A DNA stretch of 64,000 nucleotides from Actinostola sp. cb2023 (lineage: Eukaryota > Cnidaria > Anthozoa > Actiniaria > Actinostolidae): NCBI GenBank assembly GCA_033675265.1, contig JAUJYZ010001239.1, positions 94,524-158,523 of the forward strand, written 5' to 3'. Position numbers and translations under genes: made by a program. Each line of letters starts with the position of its first letter. Positions within the stretch are counted from its first letter, which is position 1. Below, piece after piece: positions 46,573 through 56,275 of the stretch. Below the pieces are notes generated by a model. The model saw nothing but the letters and a program-made list of their open reading frames with translations, made no database searches and was not told the origin of the DNA.

Positions 46573-48011
46573 AAACATTACGTATCGTTCAGCTTTGAGT
46601 TAGTACCGTCGGATATGAAATGGCTAGCATATTTCTCAGGAGAAATTAATAATGCAGCTTATTATTTCTCATCTTTTGCAAATGTAAATAATGACGATAA
46701 GAAAACAATTGGGGGTACCCTTGGAACTGACCCAGAAAATACTTGGAAGCCATGGGAGTATAAGACAAGGTTAGATACAGCAGAAAAAGTGAACCTATTG
46801 ACCAACAACCTTGAAAAGTCATCTCTTGCTGAATCAACGAAACGAAAAAAAATACTAAGTTTAATTAGGTCTGAAAACTCTCGCCAGCAAGAGATTCCTA
46901 TTATAGGTCGACTAGTTGATAAAGCGCTAGCAGAGCCATTACACAATACTAATAATGCCTGGCAATATTTTAACAATCATTTAATGTATTTAGTGCTTGA
47001 TTTGTGTCAAATACCAGACAAGATTAACAGTGTAATAGACCTACCAGATGACTCCCCCTTTCTTTTATATATCAATGCCATTAAGAAAGATGTGAAATGC
47101 CATCTACTTTACACTAAGCTTAAAACCTGGTTTGCAAATAGAAAGACCAAATCATTTGAATATAGATTTGTAGGCAAAGAAAGCAAATTATTTTGCCACA
47201 ATTTTATGTATTTGATAGCTGTAGTGGCATCAGTTCCTAATCCAAGCCCTGCATGCCAAATTAAACTTCATGCATTAGCCTACCTTGGCCTCAATTTGAG
47301 GGATGCAGTGTCTCTCTTCAGTAGGCAGTCTGTATCACCTGATCATGTCAGTGAGCTAAAGACTAAGTGTATGGCATTTTTTAATACAGCCAGCATTTTT
47401 TTGGGTTCAGTGACACCAACTGTCTGGACAATTGGATATGCGATTCCTTTTCATTCCAAAATCACAATAAGTAAATTTGGTCTAGGTCTAGGCATCAATA
47501 CCATGCAAGGGCGAGAAGCTAAGCATGTCAAAATAGCAAAGTATGCTGAACATTCATTACCATCTAATAGATGGAATCTAGTATTTAGGCATGAATACAT
47601 AATCACATTTTTTCTCAGGGCAAATGATCCTCATGCTTTCATGTATAAGCACACTGATTCAAGTTATATTCCTGACCGGGTAAACACTGATGAGCACTGC
47701 TATTGTGGTTATCCTAAAAATGCAAATCAGACAGAATGCAATTTTTGTGCTGATCCTTTAAGGCAATCCATTGTAAGAAGTGCATTAGCCGGTGAACTAG
47801 ATATGCGTGTCAAACAGTTGCTTAGCACTTCAGAGTAAATTGATTGATAAATGGTATTGTGTTACTAGTGCTTATTGCACGTCATTGGACGTAGTGTCAC
47901 AGCTAGTGTTAGTTTAGATAGTTTAGATAGGTAAATAATTAAGTGCAAACAAAATATTCATGAAACAGTACTAATAATTAGTATTAAATATATCTAATGA
48001 AACTATATAAA

Positions 48012-48150
48012 ACATCAAGAAACTATTTAAAGTACTATTTAAAGTACTATTTAAAGTACTATTTAAAGTACTATTTAAAGTACTATTTAAAGTACTATTT
48101 AAAGTACTATTTAAAGTACTATTTAAAGTACTATTTAGTACTATTTAATA
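48012..48150. repeat. 12-bp tandem repeat (ACTATTTAAAGT), about 11 copies
   Basis: Perfect units downstream of the orphan gene's stop, inside the candidate transposon. TTTAAA at the core makes it palindromic. Confidence 0.93.
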
Positions 48151-48182
48151 GTACTGTTTCATGATTATATTGTGTGTACTCT

Positions 48183-48470
48183 ACCACGAGCTGGGGTAAC
48201 CAATCCCTGGGGAGTGGTGCTAGATTAGTGTTAGTGTAGATAGTTTATACAGGTAGATACCACAAGCTGGGGTAACCAATCCCTGGGGAGTGGTGCTAGA
48301 TTATTGTTAGTGTAGATAGTTTATACAGGTAGATACCACAAGCTGGGGTAACCAATCCCTGGGGAGTGGTGCTAGATTAGTGTTAGTGTAGATAGTTTAT
48401 ACAGGTAGATACCACAAGCTGGGGTAACCAATCCCTGGGGAGTGGTGCTAGATTTAGTGTTAGTCTGGAA
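48183..48470. repeat. 76-bp tandem repeat, nearly four copies
   Basis: Units start at 48190, 48266, 48342 and 48418 with GCTGGGGTAACCAATCCCTG. Copies are almost identical. It lies between the two convergent genes of the candidate transposon. Confidence 0.94.
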
Positions 48471-49361
48471 AGGTGATACCGCAATCTTTCATAACCAAGC
48501 CAAGCTGCAGCCAACACACAAACTTAATCGTAAGGCATATCTTGAGCTCATATATTTCTAGCGGATCAATACAGATCACATGCAAATATACTTTATCAAC
48601 TGATTGTATTTATTGATATTCACTTTTAGGTATGATCATATATATCACTGTGAAATAGTATTCTTCAAAATATATCAATAAATACTGATAAAATTAATTA
48701 TTGTTGTTTTTGTTCTTTCATATTATTGTAGCAGTCAAAACATAAATAATTTGTGATGACAATATGAAGCGCACGACATGACAAACACATGGCATACATG
48801 TTGTTGTGAGGATATACAATGGCAGAATTTGAAATAAGTTTACATCCAAAAGCATTGGAGATCAAGACTTGACTAAGAGTGTTATTTTAAAGCACACACT
48901 GGTAATCATTTACATTATATAAACCAAGCATTATTTGGCACAACAGAATACTTCCTGTATTTAGTGAAAAAGAAATGAGGTAGCGGAATAGCAAGATATG
49001 AGAATGAATGCATAGCCTCATAATGGTAGAAATCCTGATAAAATTCCATTCTCAAAGAACAAATTGAAGTATTTGATGTTTTGAAAGTAATACGCGTACA
49101 GTCTGAACAACAAGGTGACATGACTGTGATGATTAATGTTGTTCTTATATTCACTTCTGCAGAAAATATATCAGATTTGGAATCTTGTAGCAGATATCAG
49201 GGCCTATATAAGCTATTCAAGAACAAGAACTAATGTGTACAATACTTGATATTACAAATGTAAATGCATATGGTATTCATCAGCAAAGGATTTGGATACT
49301 TAAAATTTTGATGATTTGTGAATTATGTTCAATGTTTATAAAAGATAAATACTATAGCCAA
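48471..49361. other. A+T-rich spacer between the convergent genes
   Basis: No further exon recognised. It would hold the 3' end of the minus-strand gene; AATAAA-type signals are abundant but not diagnostic. Confidence 0.45.
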
Positions 49362-49967
49362 TTACACATGCTGAGGAATACCATGTGCATTCCATACACC
49401 ATAGAAAAACGAAATGGAAATTAATTCCTTGGTGTAGGAGTATTGTAGGGTAAATGGACGGTCTTGCCTGCAGTTGATCCCTGCATAGTCCTTGTTCTTC
49501 AATAGCTTTGATAGAGGCTGCGGTGATTCTGCCCTAAGATCCAAATCTGCATGATCCATAAGCGATATAACTTCTTCTGCAGAAGTGAAGATAATCGTGC
49601 ATCTTCTCTTGGTCGTCACCATGTTGCTCAGACTTTTGCACTTTATTCTCAAAACATCAAATACTTCAAACGGTAAGTTCCTTGAAAATGAAATTTTCCA
49701 CGGATTTCTACCATTAGGCTGCATCCTCATCCTCCTGAAAGCCGTGCTATTCCACTGCCTCATTTCTCTCTTGAGCATTCTCGAAGGTTGTGCCAAAAAA
49801 TACTTTGTTTTTGCATCACCCTCCAGTGTGTACTTTTTGAGAACCGCCCTAGTTAGTTGTAGCAGCTCTCCCTTGATCTCTGATGCTTTTTTCTTTTCCC
49901 AATAAGGGCTTTCTCTTTCAAATTCCTCCATTGCTTCAAAAACTTTATCGTACGCACGAGCCGCCAT
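49362..49967 (-). CDS. Second gene of the candidate transposon, 201 residues, not recognised
   Basis: ATG at 49967 lies in CCAAGATGGCGGC, a good Kozak and YY1-type context about 90 bp inside the right terminus; the frame is intact to TAA at 49362. The product begins MAARAYDKVFEAMEEFERES and is rich in Lys, Arg and Glu, with predicted helices over residues 1-60 (KKKASEIKGELLQLTRAVLK), a basic tract MLKREMRQWNSTAFRRMRMQ, a mixed segment around FEVFDVLRIKCKSLSNM and a C-terminal part TIIFTSAEEVISLMDHADL. No transmembrane segment, signal peptide or known domain. Intactness next to a broken partner gene suggests either recent activity or independent selection. Its role is unknown; a DNA-binding accessory protein is a guess. 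Confidence 0.6.
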   Translation of the reverse strand: MAARAYDKVFEAMEEFERESPYWEKKKASEIKGELLQLTRAVLKKYTLEGDAKTKYFLAQPSRMLKREMRQWNSTAFRRMRMQPNGRNPWKISFSRNLPFEVFDVLRIKCKSLSNMVTTKRRCTIIFTSAEEVISLMDHADLDLRAESPQPLSKLLKNKDYAGINCRQDRPFTLQYSYTKELISISFFYGVWNAHGIPQHV

Positions 49968-50099
49968 CTTGGATTTTGACAAGTAAATTCAACGAATAGC
50001 TGCTGGATTATTGCGGGCTCGTCAAAATTAAAAGCGCGGTTTTTGAATGGGTTCTAGCCCAGCGTGTTTATATTTTTGTTTTATATATATTTGTTACAT

Positions 50100-50180
50100 T
50101 TTTGTTCACGTTCACGTTTTAACGAGCTTTGTAGCTCCTAGGTGATTACGTGTTGAAATAAATTATTATTATAATATTAT
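50100..50180 (+). mobile_element. LINE-like 3' end
   Basis: AACGAGCTTTGTAGCTCCTA followed by GTTGAAATAAATTATTATTA is a typical non-LTR 3' end with a microsatellite tail, just right of the transposon terminus. Confidence 0.45.
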
Positions 50181-50182
50181 TA

Positions 50183-50333
50183 TTGGACAATGAGATCATT
50201 ATAAAAGCAGCGCGCAGTCAGTAACCTTGATCCACTACCTTCAGTTCAGCTTAACCAATTGTAACTCAAGTCCAAGAGCTTCCAATAAAGACCAGTACCA
50301 CAACCAACTCTCTACTGTTTCTGCTATTCTTAC
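50183..50333 (+). mobile_element. LTR-like fragment
   Basis: ATTATAAAAGCAGCGCGCAG (TATA box with a GC-rich start region) is followed about 70 bp later by CCAATAAAGACC (polyadenylation signal) and ends near TATTCTTACA. This order, TATA then AATAAA then a terminus in CA, fits the 3' half of a retrotransposon LTR. No internal retroelement region is present. Assignment is structural only. Confidence 0.35.
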
Positions 50334-50594
50334 ACAACCACTAGTGGTTGTAACTAATTAGCATGTTCACTGCATTAATGGCATTCATGTTATATAAAAA
50401 CTACTTATCGAATTCATGAATAATTAATGAGGGAACTACAATAGAAATCATAAGCGTAGCAGACATCTGTAAATCGGCAAGAGATTCCTCATTTGCATTC
50501 AACTTTAACTTGGATTTTCTCGGCCAAACTGTTTCCTATCATCTAAATTATAGTAAAACATCCACTTATATACATCGTTGGATTCGATAAGTCA

Positions 50595-50831
50595 CTATAC
50601 AATATTCGCGTCCGATCTGCATGGATATGGGATTTACAAACTCTCGCCTATTATTTATTATTTATTTAGCATTTAGAATTTTATATACATAGTTTTTATT
50701 TTTATTTTCATTGTTTTACACACGACCCCACAAGCTTTTCAGCTTTAATTTTAATCGTGTATAAATAAAGTTATTGTATTGTATTGCTCGAGTTTGTAAA
50801 TCCCATACAGATCGGCCGCTCATATTGTATA
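50595..50831. repeat. TTACAATATGAGCGGCCG hairpin element H2 with LINE tail in its loop
   Basis: Arms TACAATATTCGCGTCCGATC and GATCGGCCGCTCATATTGTA, inner arms GGGATTTACAAACTCTCGCC / GAGTTTGTAAATCCCATA. The loop is filled by a plus-strand LINE-like 3' end (ATAAATAAAGTTATTGTATTG), so the retrotransposon inserted at or near the hairpin tip. Confidence 0.82.
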
Positions 50832-51040
50832 TAGTACATATATCGATACAGTTAGAAAAAAGCAAAAACCTAAAACAACAAATGATACTCACATTTAATT
50901 TCCCAAATCGCAAAATATTTTAACAACAATCCACAGAGTTATTTGCAAATAGAAAGTAGATAGAATCAAAAGTTATCGCAAGAATTAAAATGATGAAATT
51001 GTGTTTCAAAATATAATTAGAAACCCTAAGAAGCCTATGC

Positions 51041-51253
51041 TCATTCGATCATAAGCCGAAAAGCTTGCCATTGTAAAATATATATTATGTTTAAGAGACA
51101 CTCAGCTGTATCATGTCCCAATAGTCCCTTTCTCCAAAAGAGTTCCTCTTCCTCCATAGTTATTTCATCTCGAATATCCCTTTTGCATTTAAGATCAATT
51201 CTCTTCTTTGTCGCGTCCTTCATTTCGCCATCGATCACCTTGAGAAATATCAT
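51041..51253 (-). pseudogene. Crypton-like tyrosine-recombinase fragment
   Basis: The frame encodes KVIDGEMKDATKKRIDLKCK then EITMEEEELFWRKGLLGHDT and AECLLNIIY. This matches my memory of the linker-plus-catalytic-start of KIAA1958/ZMYM-type Crypton proteins, in which a V-M-K-x-K-T-x-x-G-x-G segment precedes E-x-E-E-x-L-W-x-x-G-x-L-G and then L-L-x-T. The conserved Leu-Arg-x-Gly-x-Glu-His stretch that should follow is absent; the frame diverges after IIYILQW, so it is truncated. Confidence 0.5.
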
Positions 51254-51550
51254 GAACTTTTACAAACAAAACCAGGAAAACAGAGTTTTTTAATTCATGA
51301 TAGTTTTCAAAATAATAGCCGGTCGTAACATTTGACTCAAATAGTCGGCAACATATTTTTCAACACATATTATTTTATTCGCTCACCTTTCGTCATGTTT
51401 ACTGAATGCCGATCCAAACCATTTTTGTCGCTTAAATAGCGCTTCAGCCGCAAATGATAGCATTCAAAGTTGGCGGTGGATATCTCCAGTCTCCTTTCCC
51501 CGGCGTTGCAAACTTCTTCCACAAGTCAACATAGCCACAGATTTAATGTC

Positions 51551-51748
51551 TCAGCATTCATACAATGTAATGGTGTAGATATAGGTCGTGAATTTTAGAC
51601 CGATAATACGCTCTTCATCCTCGGTCAACGGTTTCCTAAACCTAGCAGCTCCTTCCATCTCTCTGGTTGAAGACGAAATGCACTGGCTAACCAACCGTAA
51701 AACATCCAATCCAACTCCAACATTTCCATAAAAATAAAAGTACTGCAA
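51551..51748 (-). CDS. Candidate exon upstream of the Crypton-like fragment
   Basis: Minus-strand acceptor-like CTACTTTGCAG precedes an open frame encoding YFYFYGNVGVGLDVLRLVSQ and REMEGAARFRKPLTEDEERI and on to a stop at 51551. It lies 300 bp upstream of the Crypton-like fragment on the same strand. No homology recognised; low support. Confidence 0.22.
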   Translation of the reverse strand: MQYFYFYGNVGVGLDVLRLVSQCISSSTREMEGAARFRKPLTEDEERIIGLKFTTYIYTITLYEC

Positions 51749-51896
51749 AGTAGGCGTATTTTCGTATTGTGATCAACCAGAACCCCAAATCAACTGATAG
51801 TTTTAAAGAGTGCATTCCGTTACTTCAATTACTTCAATTGATTGATTAATTGATTCAGAATATCCCAAAGGATTTCCAATTATTAATTCATTTCAT

Positions 51897-52009
51897 AAGT
51901 AGTTTACAACATTCGCGTCCGTGTTGTTTAAGATCTACAATCACTCACCTTCGGCTCGTGATTGTAAATCTTATACAACACGGCCGCTCATGTTGTAAAC
52001 ACTACTTAC
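51897..52009. repeat. TTACAATATGAGCGGCCG hairpin element H3
   Basis: Outer arms AAGTAGTTTACAACATTCGC and CGCTCATGTTGTAAACACTA; inner arms GTTTAAGATCTACAATCAC / GTGATTGTAAATCTTATAC around CTTCGG. Compact and complete. Confidence 0.88.
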
Positions 52010-52011
52010 AG

Positions 52012-52708
52012 TCTTTAAAAAAATCAGATTATTTCATTTTTCTCCCGAAAATACTAGTGGGGGATATCACGGCTCAAAACTGGGGGATATTACCTGACAT
52101 CCGTCCAGCCTGAAATTGTACCTCGTGACCCGTTTTAACCAATGGGCACGCGCGAAAATGTATCGATGGGTTATAGTAAATACTTAATGACTGGTCCCAA
52201 GGGAAACAGTTAATTTTGTTTCCCGAGAATCTCAATGTTTCCCTTTGTTATATCCCCATAGTCAAACACTTAAAAAATTGTTGTTAACAACGGCGCCACA
52301 AGTATTTTCCATCGACTTTGACCTGATCACGTGCGTCTATTCCCCTCTCACGCTTCGATCACGTGAACTTATTGCCCGCGCGGGAGTTATTAAGATTTGA
52401 CGCCCACCACGTGACGTGCTCTCCACCAATGAGAAAACGAGTTTGACTAAGGGGGTATAACAATAGATGATAACCATGCTTTTGCTTTATATGGTCAACG
52501 TGTCTTTGTATGGGTGAATCATCGCACACAATTCGATGTCATATCCGGGATATTATCTAATTAGCATCTAGTTTTCAGTCTACCGTGTCGAATTTTGACC
52601 TCCCGGTCAGGCAAATTTACAGTAAATTCGGTAAAGTCCTCAGGTTTATAGAGACATGCTGTAAATACGAAACACTTAGGAAACATTTGTACATCGGGAA
52701 ATAAAAGT
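52012..52708. other. Unique DNA, nothing recognised
   Basis: Contains CACGTG and GATCACGTG motifs near 52325-52410 but no gene or transposon end that I can support. Confidence 0.5.
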
Positions 52709-53059
52709 TCAATGAATAAGGTTTCTTGACTTACATTTATTTTCACAACAAGTAGTGTTTATCAACCAGCTTTTCTCATGTGAACTCGTGCTAAAATGGC
52801 CTCCCGATGTATGGTAAATGTCAGCGTACGAAGTAAATCGTCTTCTTGTTGCTCGCCAGTGTCCATGAGAAAAAATTGTACATCGGGGATTTCTTGTATT
52901 TATATTGGTCTTTCTAATCCACAACTTGTTCTTGTGTTTATACAATTCTAAGAACCAGTTTTGGAGTTGTTGACATTTGTCCGTAGTGCCGTGACTCGAG
53001 GCAAATGCCGATAATTCGCCAAGCTTTTCCTCGACAAAAACAGTAATTCTGGTAGCCAT
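52709..53059 (-). CDS. Hypothetical protein, 116 residues
   Basis: ATG at 53059 in a fair context (CAAAATGGCTACC). The product begins MATRITVFVEEKLGELSAFA and continues DKCQQLQNWFLELYKHKNK, protein-like for about 45 residues, then becomes Arg/Ser/Thr-rich and less convincing. An alternative is a short intron after the first 40 codons joining to a frame encoding FFLMDTGEQQEDDLLRTLTF. No family recognised; same strand as the Crypton-like relic downstream. Confidence 0.3.
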   Translation of the reverse strand: MATRITVFVEEKLGELSAFASSHGTTDKCQQLQNWFLELYKHKNKLWIRKTNINTRNPRCTIFSHGHWRATRRRFTSYADIYHTSGGHFSTSSHEKSWLINTTCCENKCKSRNLIH

Positions 53060-53799
53060 TTTGAAAACATTAGTACCCAAGCCTCTGTTCCACAGGGAAA
53101 CCAAGTTTTCTAGTCCCAGACTCCCTTAGATGATCGATTAAGTTTGACTGAAAAAGGCTGAGAATTCAAGAGAATTGGCCGATTGGGGCCTGGGCCCGAA
53201 TTTAAAATTTCTCGCGGGATTTTGCGAAAACTGCTTCGGAAAAATATATAAACACGGTTTTTTGGGAAAATAAATACAGGATTATTTTTTAAAATGTTTA
53301 TAAATTATTGGAATGTTTTATATTTGCCATTTAACCAAAACCACGATCATGACACAATTTCTTGGGCAATTGTGTGCGATGTATACTACGTAGTATGGAT
53401 GTGAATGAAAGAGTGAAATCCGTGAACGGACGGCGTTGATGAAAAGTCAAAATTGAAGAGCGAAGCCGGCAAATCTTCTCAACTTTCTCAGACATATTAC
53501 ATACTTTAACTTCGAAAGTTAAAAAATGATTTCACCACACTAGTATTCGTGGATTTGGCTGAATTATTGTAAACTTGGACACTTGAGACGAATCTAAATT
53601 GGGGAAAACAGCTCAGTCAGTTTGCGATGTCCTTCGACAGAAAAAAACGATAAGTGCATGGAATTATGTTGTAGAACTGATTATAAGAGTGGAGATATGC
53701 TTGTTTTACGTTGTTCTTGAATTAAATCTTCATGTCCACAATATGACTGGTGCTTCAAGTTTTTGGTGATGTTGGGAATAACGCTTGGACTGGCAGCAA

Positions 53800-54470
53800 C
53801 ACTAAGTTGACGGAATCCCTGTGCTTGATGTGGCCGTGTGGGATCTGGGCGCTTTATATGCCGCGGCTAACTTGGATTCCGTGGGCGTTGATTTGGTGAA
53901 GATGAAGTACTTTTGGTCAGTTGCAGTCCTCGTCGATCGGACCTTTGGTATATCCACAGCGAGAAAGACAGAGGGATATAAAGATAAAAACAAGCTAAGG
54001 AACAAATAAATTGTGAGAAAGCAAGGGGAAATGAGAGGACAGGGCCGCCGCCCACCCACCCCCCCCCCCCCCCCCCCTAGAAAGGCAAAAGAGATACCAA
54101 AAAGTACTGAGAACTGTACTATTTTTATTTATTTTTTGCTGTTATAAACGTACTATAAACGTAATATAAATATATTAGACGCGATTTTTTATTTTTATTT
54201 TTTCGCAGAAGAAGATTATGATTATGAATATTTTCACGAGAAAAGTGCTGCAAGACAGTTCCCTACCTCCACAGAGTACAGGTATTTATATATTTATTGC
54301 TGCGAGCGTAGCGAGCAGCGAAACTAATCTTGACGGCGTTCCTGTGTCATGTGTGGTCGTGTGGGATCTGGGCACTTATGTGGATGCAACTAGAATCTCG
54401 ACTGCATTTCACGGAGTTTGGATGATTTGTGAGCCACGGTACTTTTGATCAGCGCACACTCACAACACGA
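53800..54470 (+). repeat. Diverged direct duplication with open frames
   Basis: 53809-53920 and 54332-54455 are related: both contain GTGTGGGATCTGGGC and TACTTTTG(G/A)TCAG in the same spacing. The corresponding frames share VVWDLG / VAVWDLG. A diverged exon pair or a non-coding repeat are both possible. A C20 run with the neighbouring AGTACTGAGAACTG motif at 54056-54115 recurs inverted at 58550-58605. Confidence 0.45.
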
Positions 54471-55631
54471 CTCGTTGGATCGGAGTATCGTTTATTTTTC
54501 GCTGATTCAAGCCAGGAAAGTGTTCGTTTTCTACAAATCCATGATGTCAAATGCAACTTTATTCATTGTTGGAAGCATTCGTCAGGGTCATGAACAATTT
54601 AGTGACATTTCAAGGGGAAGACAATGTTGTTTTATGAGTTTTCAGCGCTGTTGACTGTTGTGTGTCAGTCGCATCCAGTTCCACAATGGAGTACTTCTAC
54701 AGCCTTCTTTCCAGATGCTTTTGAAAGACACAGTATCCCAGATACAGAGACGCTGTCGCTGACCTATCTACCTGATCGAGTTTGTTGGTCTTCGTCAAAC
54801 CAATCCGGCCCATGCCATTGCCATTGGCATGGAAGCAACTACTGAATCAAATTATACGATCCATCCTGGTGTACTTTTATCTTCTACAAGTGTGCTATGA
54901 GGCTTCGACATCTTTCCTGATATCTGGCCAGTAACATTGTATATAATATACACCAAACACAATTCTCTATTTCATTGAATCCATATTTGTATTAATTACT
55001 GCATATCAGTAGAGTACAAACTATTAAAAGCGTGCAACATATGAGTAAATAGTGCAAAGTATTGCATGCTTTTATAGTGCTTGTACATGTCTATAGCTGT
55101 CTGTCTATGACCAGATTATTATAGTGTTAGCATTTGTATTAAGCAACACCATATACACCATTTTAATGGTGTATATAGAAACTCAGGTGGGAATGAGAAT
55201 TAATAGAGACATGGAAGGGGACAATGTGACCGGGACAGGAATGAGAATCAATGGAGATGTGGGATGGGAACAATGGGGACAAGGGTGGAAATGAGAATCA
55301 GTAGAGCTATGGGAGGGGTTAGGGATTTTAGTGGGTATAGATAGGTGTCTCGAATTAGTTTCTTGTAAGTTAGAACACATGACACAGTAATAAAGTTATT
55401 ATTATTATTATACTGCATTTTATTATTTTATTTTACCACAAATATGCCTTGCTGACAAGGGACAGCCACATGTATGCATTGAAAGCTACATTTCACTTTT
55501 ATGTGTTACCATGTACGGCAGTGCACAACTCGCAGCACTTCACTTTCTACCAGAAACGACTAGTATATTTATATTATTTCATGTTTTCGCACAATTTCTA
55601 ATCTATCAAGTAGAACACATTATATACATTA
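54471..55631. other. Unique DNA with a 50-bp imperfect tandem and a LINE-like tail
   Basis: GGAATGAGAATCAATGGAGA-like units repeat three times at 55185-55315. A LINE-like 3' end (ATAGATAGGTGTCTCGAATTAGTTT, here split into short pieces, then AATAAAGTTATTATTATTA) ends near 55412 and matches the one ending near 56275. No gene recognised. Confidence 0.45.
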
Positions 55632-55964
55632 GAGTCGTTTTCGTATGAGTGGGAAGTAGTTATATGGTACAGTTCGTGCCATGTAGTGACCGTGGCGTAT
55701 CCAAACATTTTTTTCATATTGGGAATTCAACAGGGGTCGGGTATACTGGGTAATCTTCTTATTGGGTGGGACGTGGTGTATTGTATTTTAAAGGTGACTT
55801 CGTGTCCTATTGTACAACATCTGCCTTATGGGCGAATCTTGAAAAAAATAAATAATGATGGTTGAGCAATGATTTTGCGCTCTGTGATTGGTTGAAATGT
55901 CTTCGATTTCGTACCGTGACCTTAACTCCGTGCCGTAGGCTTCCCACTCATACTAACACGACTC
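55632..55964. mobile_element. TA-flanked MITE (GAGTCGTTTTC family), copy C, with nested insertion
   Basis: Begins GAGTCGTTTTCGTATGAGTG and ends CACTCATACTAACACGACTC, flanked by TA. The dispersed 130-bp repeat (55724-55858) is inserted in its interior; outside that insertion it aligns with copy A. Confidence 0.8.
55724..55858 (+). repeat. Dispersed 130-bp repeat, copy 2, nested in a MITE
   Basis: Inverse of 9766-9893: GGGGTCGGGTATACTGGGTA through TGCCTTATGGGCGAATCTTG and an A-rich tail (AAAAAAATAAATAATGATGG). The tail orientation implies plus-strand RNA-mediated insertion. Confidence 0.75.
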
Positions 55965-56100
55965 TATATGACTCAGTCTCCAAGAGAATACTCAGTTGCC
56001 TGCTATTTCTATTTCAGTTTGTTTTATTCACATCGTTTTCAATATGATATTTTTAGTTAGGATACATTTTAAATTTTAATATTTTACGCCAGATAGAATT

Positions 56101-56275
56101 TAAATAATGGGAGAAGGGTTGGGGAAATTAGGTGGGGCTTTGGGTTTGGGTATGGGTGTAGATTTTAGGTAGATAGGTGTCCTCAATTAGTTTACACTTG
56201 TGTAAGCTAGGTAATTTGACACGTTAATAAAGGTTATTATAATTATAATTATTATTATAATTATTATTATTATTA
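56101..56275 (+). mobile_element. LINE-like 3' end, family 2
   Basis: TAGATAGGTGTCCTCAATTA then GACACGTTAATAAAGGTTAT and an ATT-rich tail; a diverged sister lies at 55316-55412. Both are in the same orientation. Confidence 0.5.

Larger units (their letters stand above)
41614..47838 (+). pseudogene. Orphan transposase-like gene, about 800 residues, interrupted by insertions
   Basis: The start is ATG at 41614 (MGRTNRNSR); after ten codons the frame is broken at TTT-AAA by the piggyBac-like composite and resumes at 44730 with VYEKRQIEKAIKDRDSEISS, a basic coiled coil. Donor GTATTC (44845) and acceptor AATTCAG (to 44987) remove a 143-nt intron that contains a 30-base perfect palindrome (44876-44905). 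Exon 2 runs from VENLNELPQLK to about 45974, is broken by foldback DNA to about 46570, and resumes with FELVPSDMKWLAYFSG to a stop at 47838. Conserved-looking blocks are KVAIGADGAPFGKESEATAW, ELVPSDMKW and MQGREAKHVKIAKYAEHS; their D, D and E could be an RNase-H-fold triad (inference). A C-terminal CYCG...CNFC cluster may bind zinc. I recall similar repeated orphan proteins in marine invertebrate genomes but no named family. Confidence 0.65.
40565..50066. mobile_element. Candidate novel two-gene DNA transposon with nested insertions
   Basis: The ends are CACGCTGGGCT (40565-40575) and AGCCCAGCGTG (50056-50066), a perfect 11-bp inverted repeat. Both subterminal regions carry a similar, again inverted, motif: AAATCCGCGGTTTTAAT at 40588 and ATTAAAAGCGCGGTTTT at 50027. 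TTATATTT lies at 40557-40564 and at 50068-50075, an 8-bp duplication with a one-base offset (or 9 bp with one mismatch). Inside are two convergent genes, each starting close to a terminus, as in MuDR-like elements. After removal of the nested 3.1-kb and 0.6-kb insertions the element would be about 5.8 kb. A 24-codon leader frame with a strong start context (ACCATGG) lies at 40647. Superfamily unassigned. Confidence 0.6.
38950..50831. repeat. Long inverted repeat framing the two-gene transposon
   Basis: 38950-39305 and 50335-50831 are inverted copies. Colinear motifs are the hairpin (H1/H2), TTATCGAATCCAACGA, GATGATAGGAAACAGTTTGG, CAAGTTAAAGTTGAATGCAA, ATGTCTGCTACGCTTA and finally ACAACCACTAGTGG. 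Arms are 80-90% similar by eye over about 330 bp. The left inner end is expanded into the 31-bp minisatellite. Either two insertions of one repeat in opposite orientation happened to flank the locus, or this is a larger foldback element into which the transposon inserted. Confidence 0.72.
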
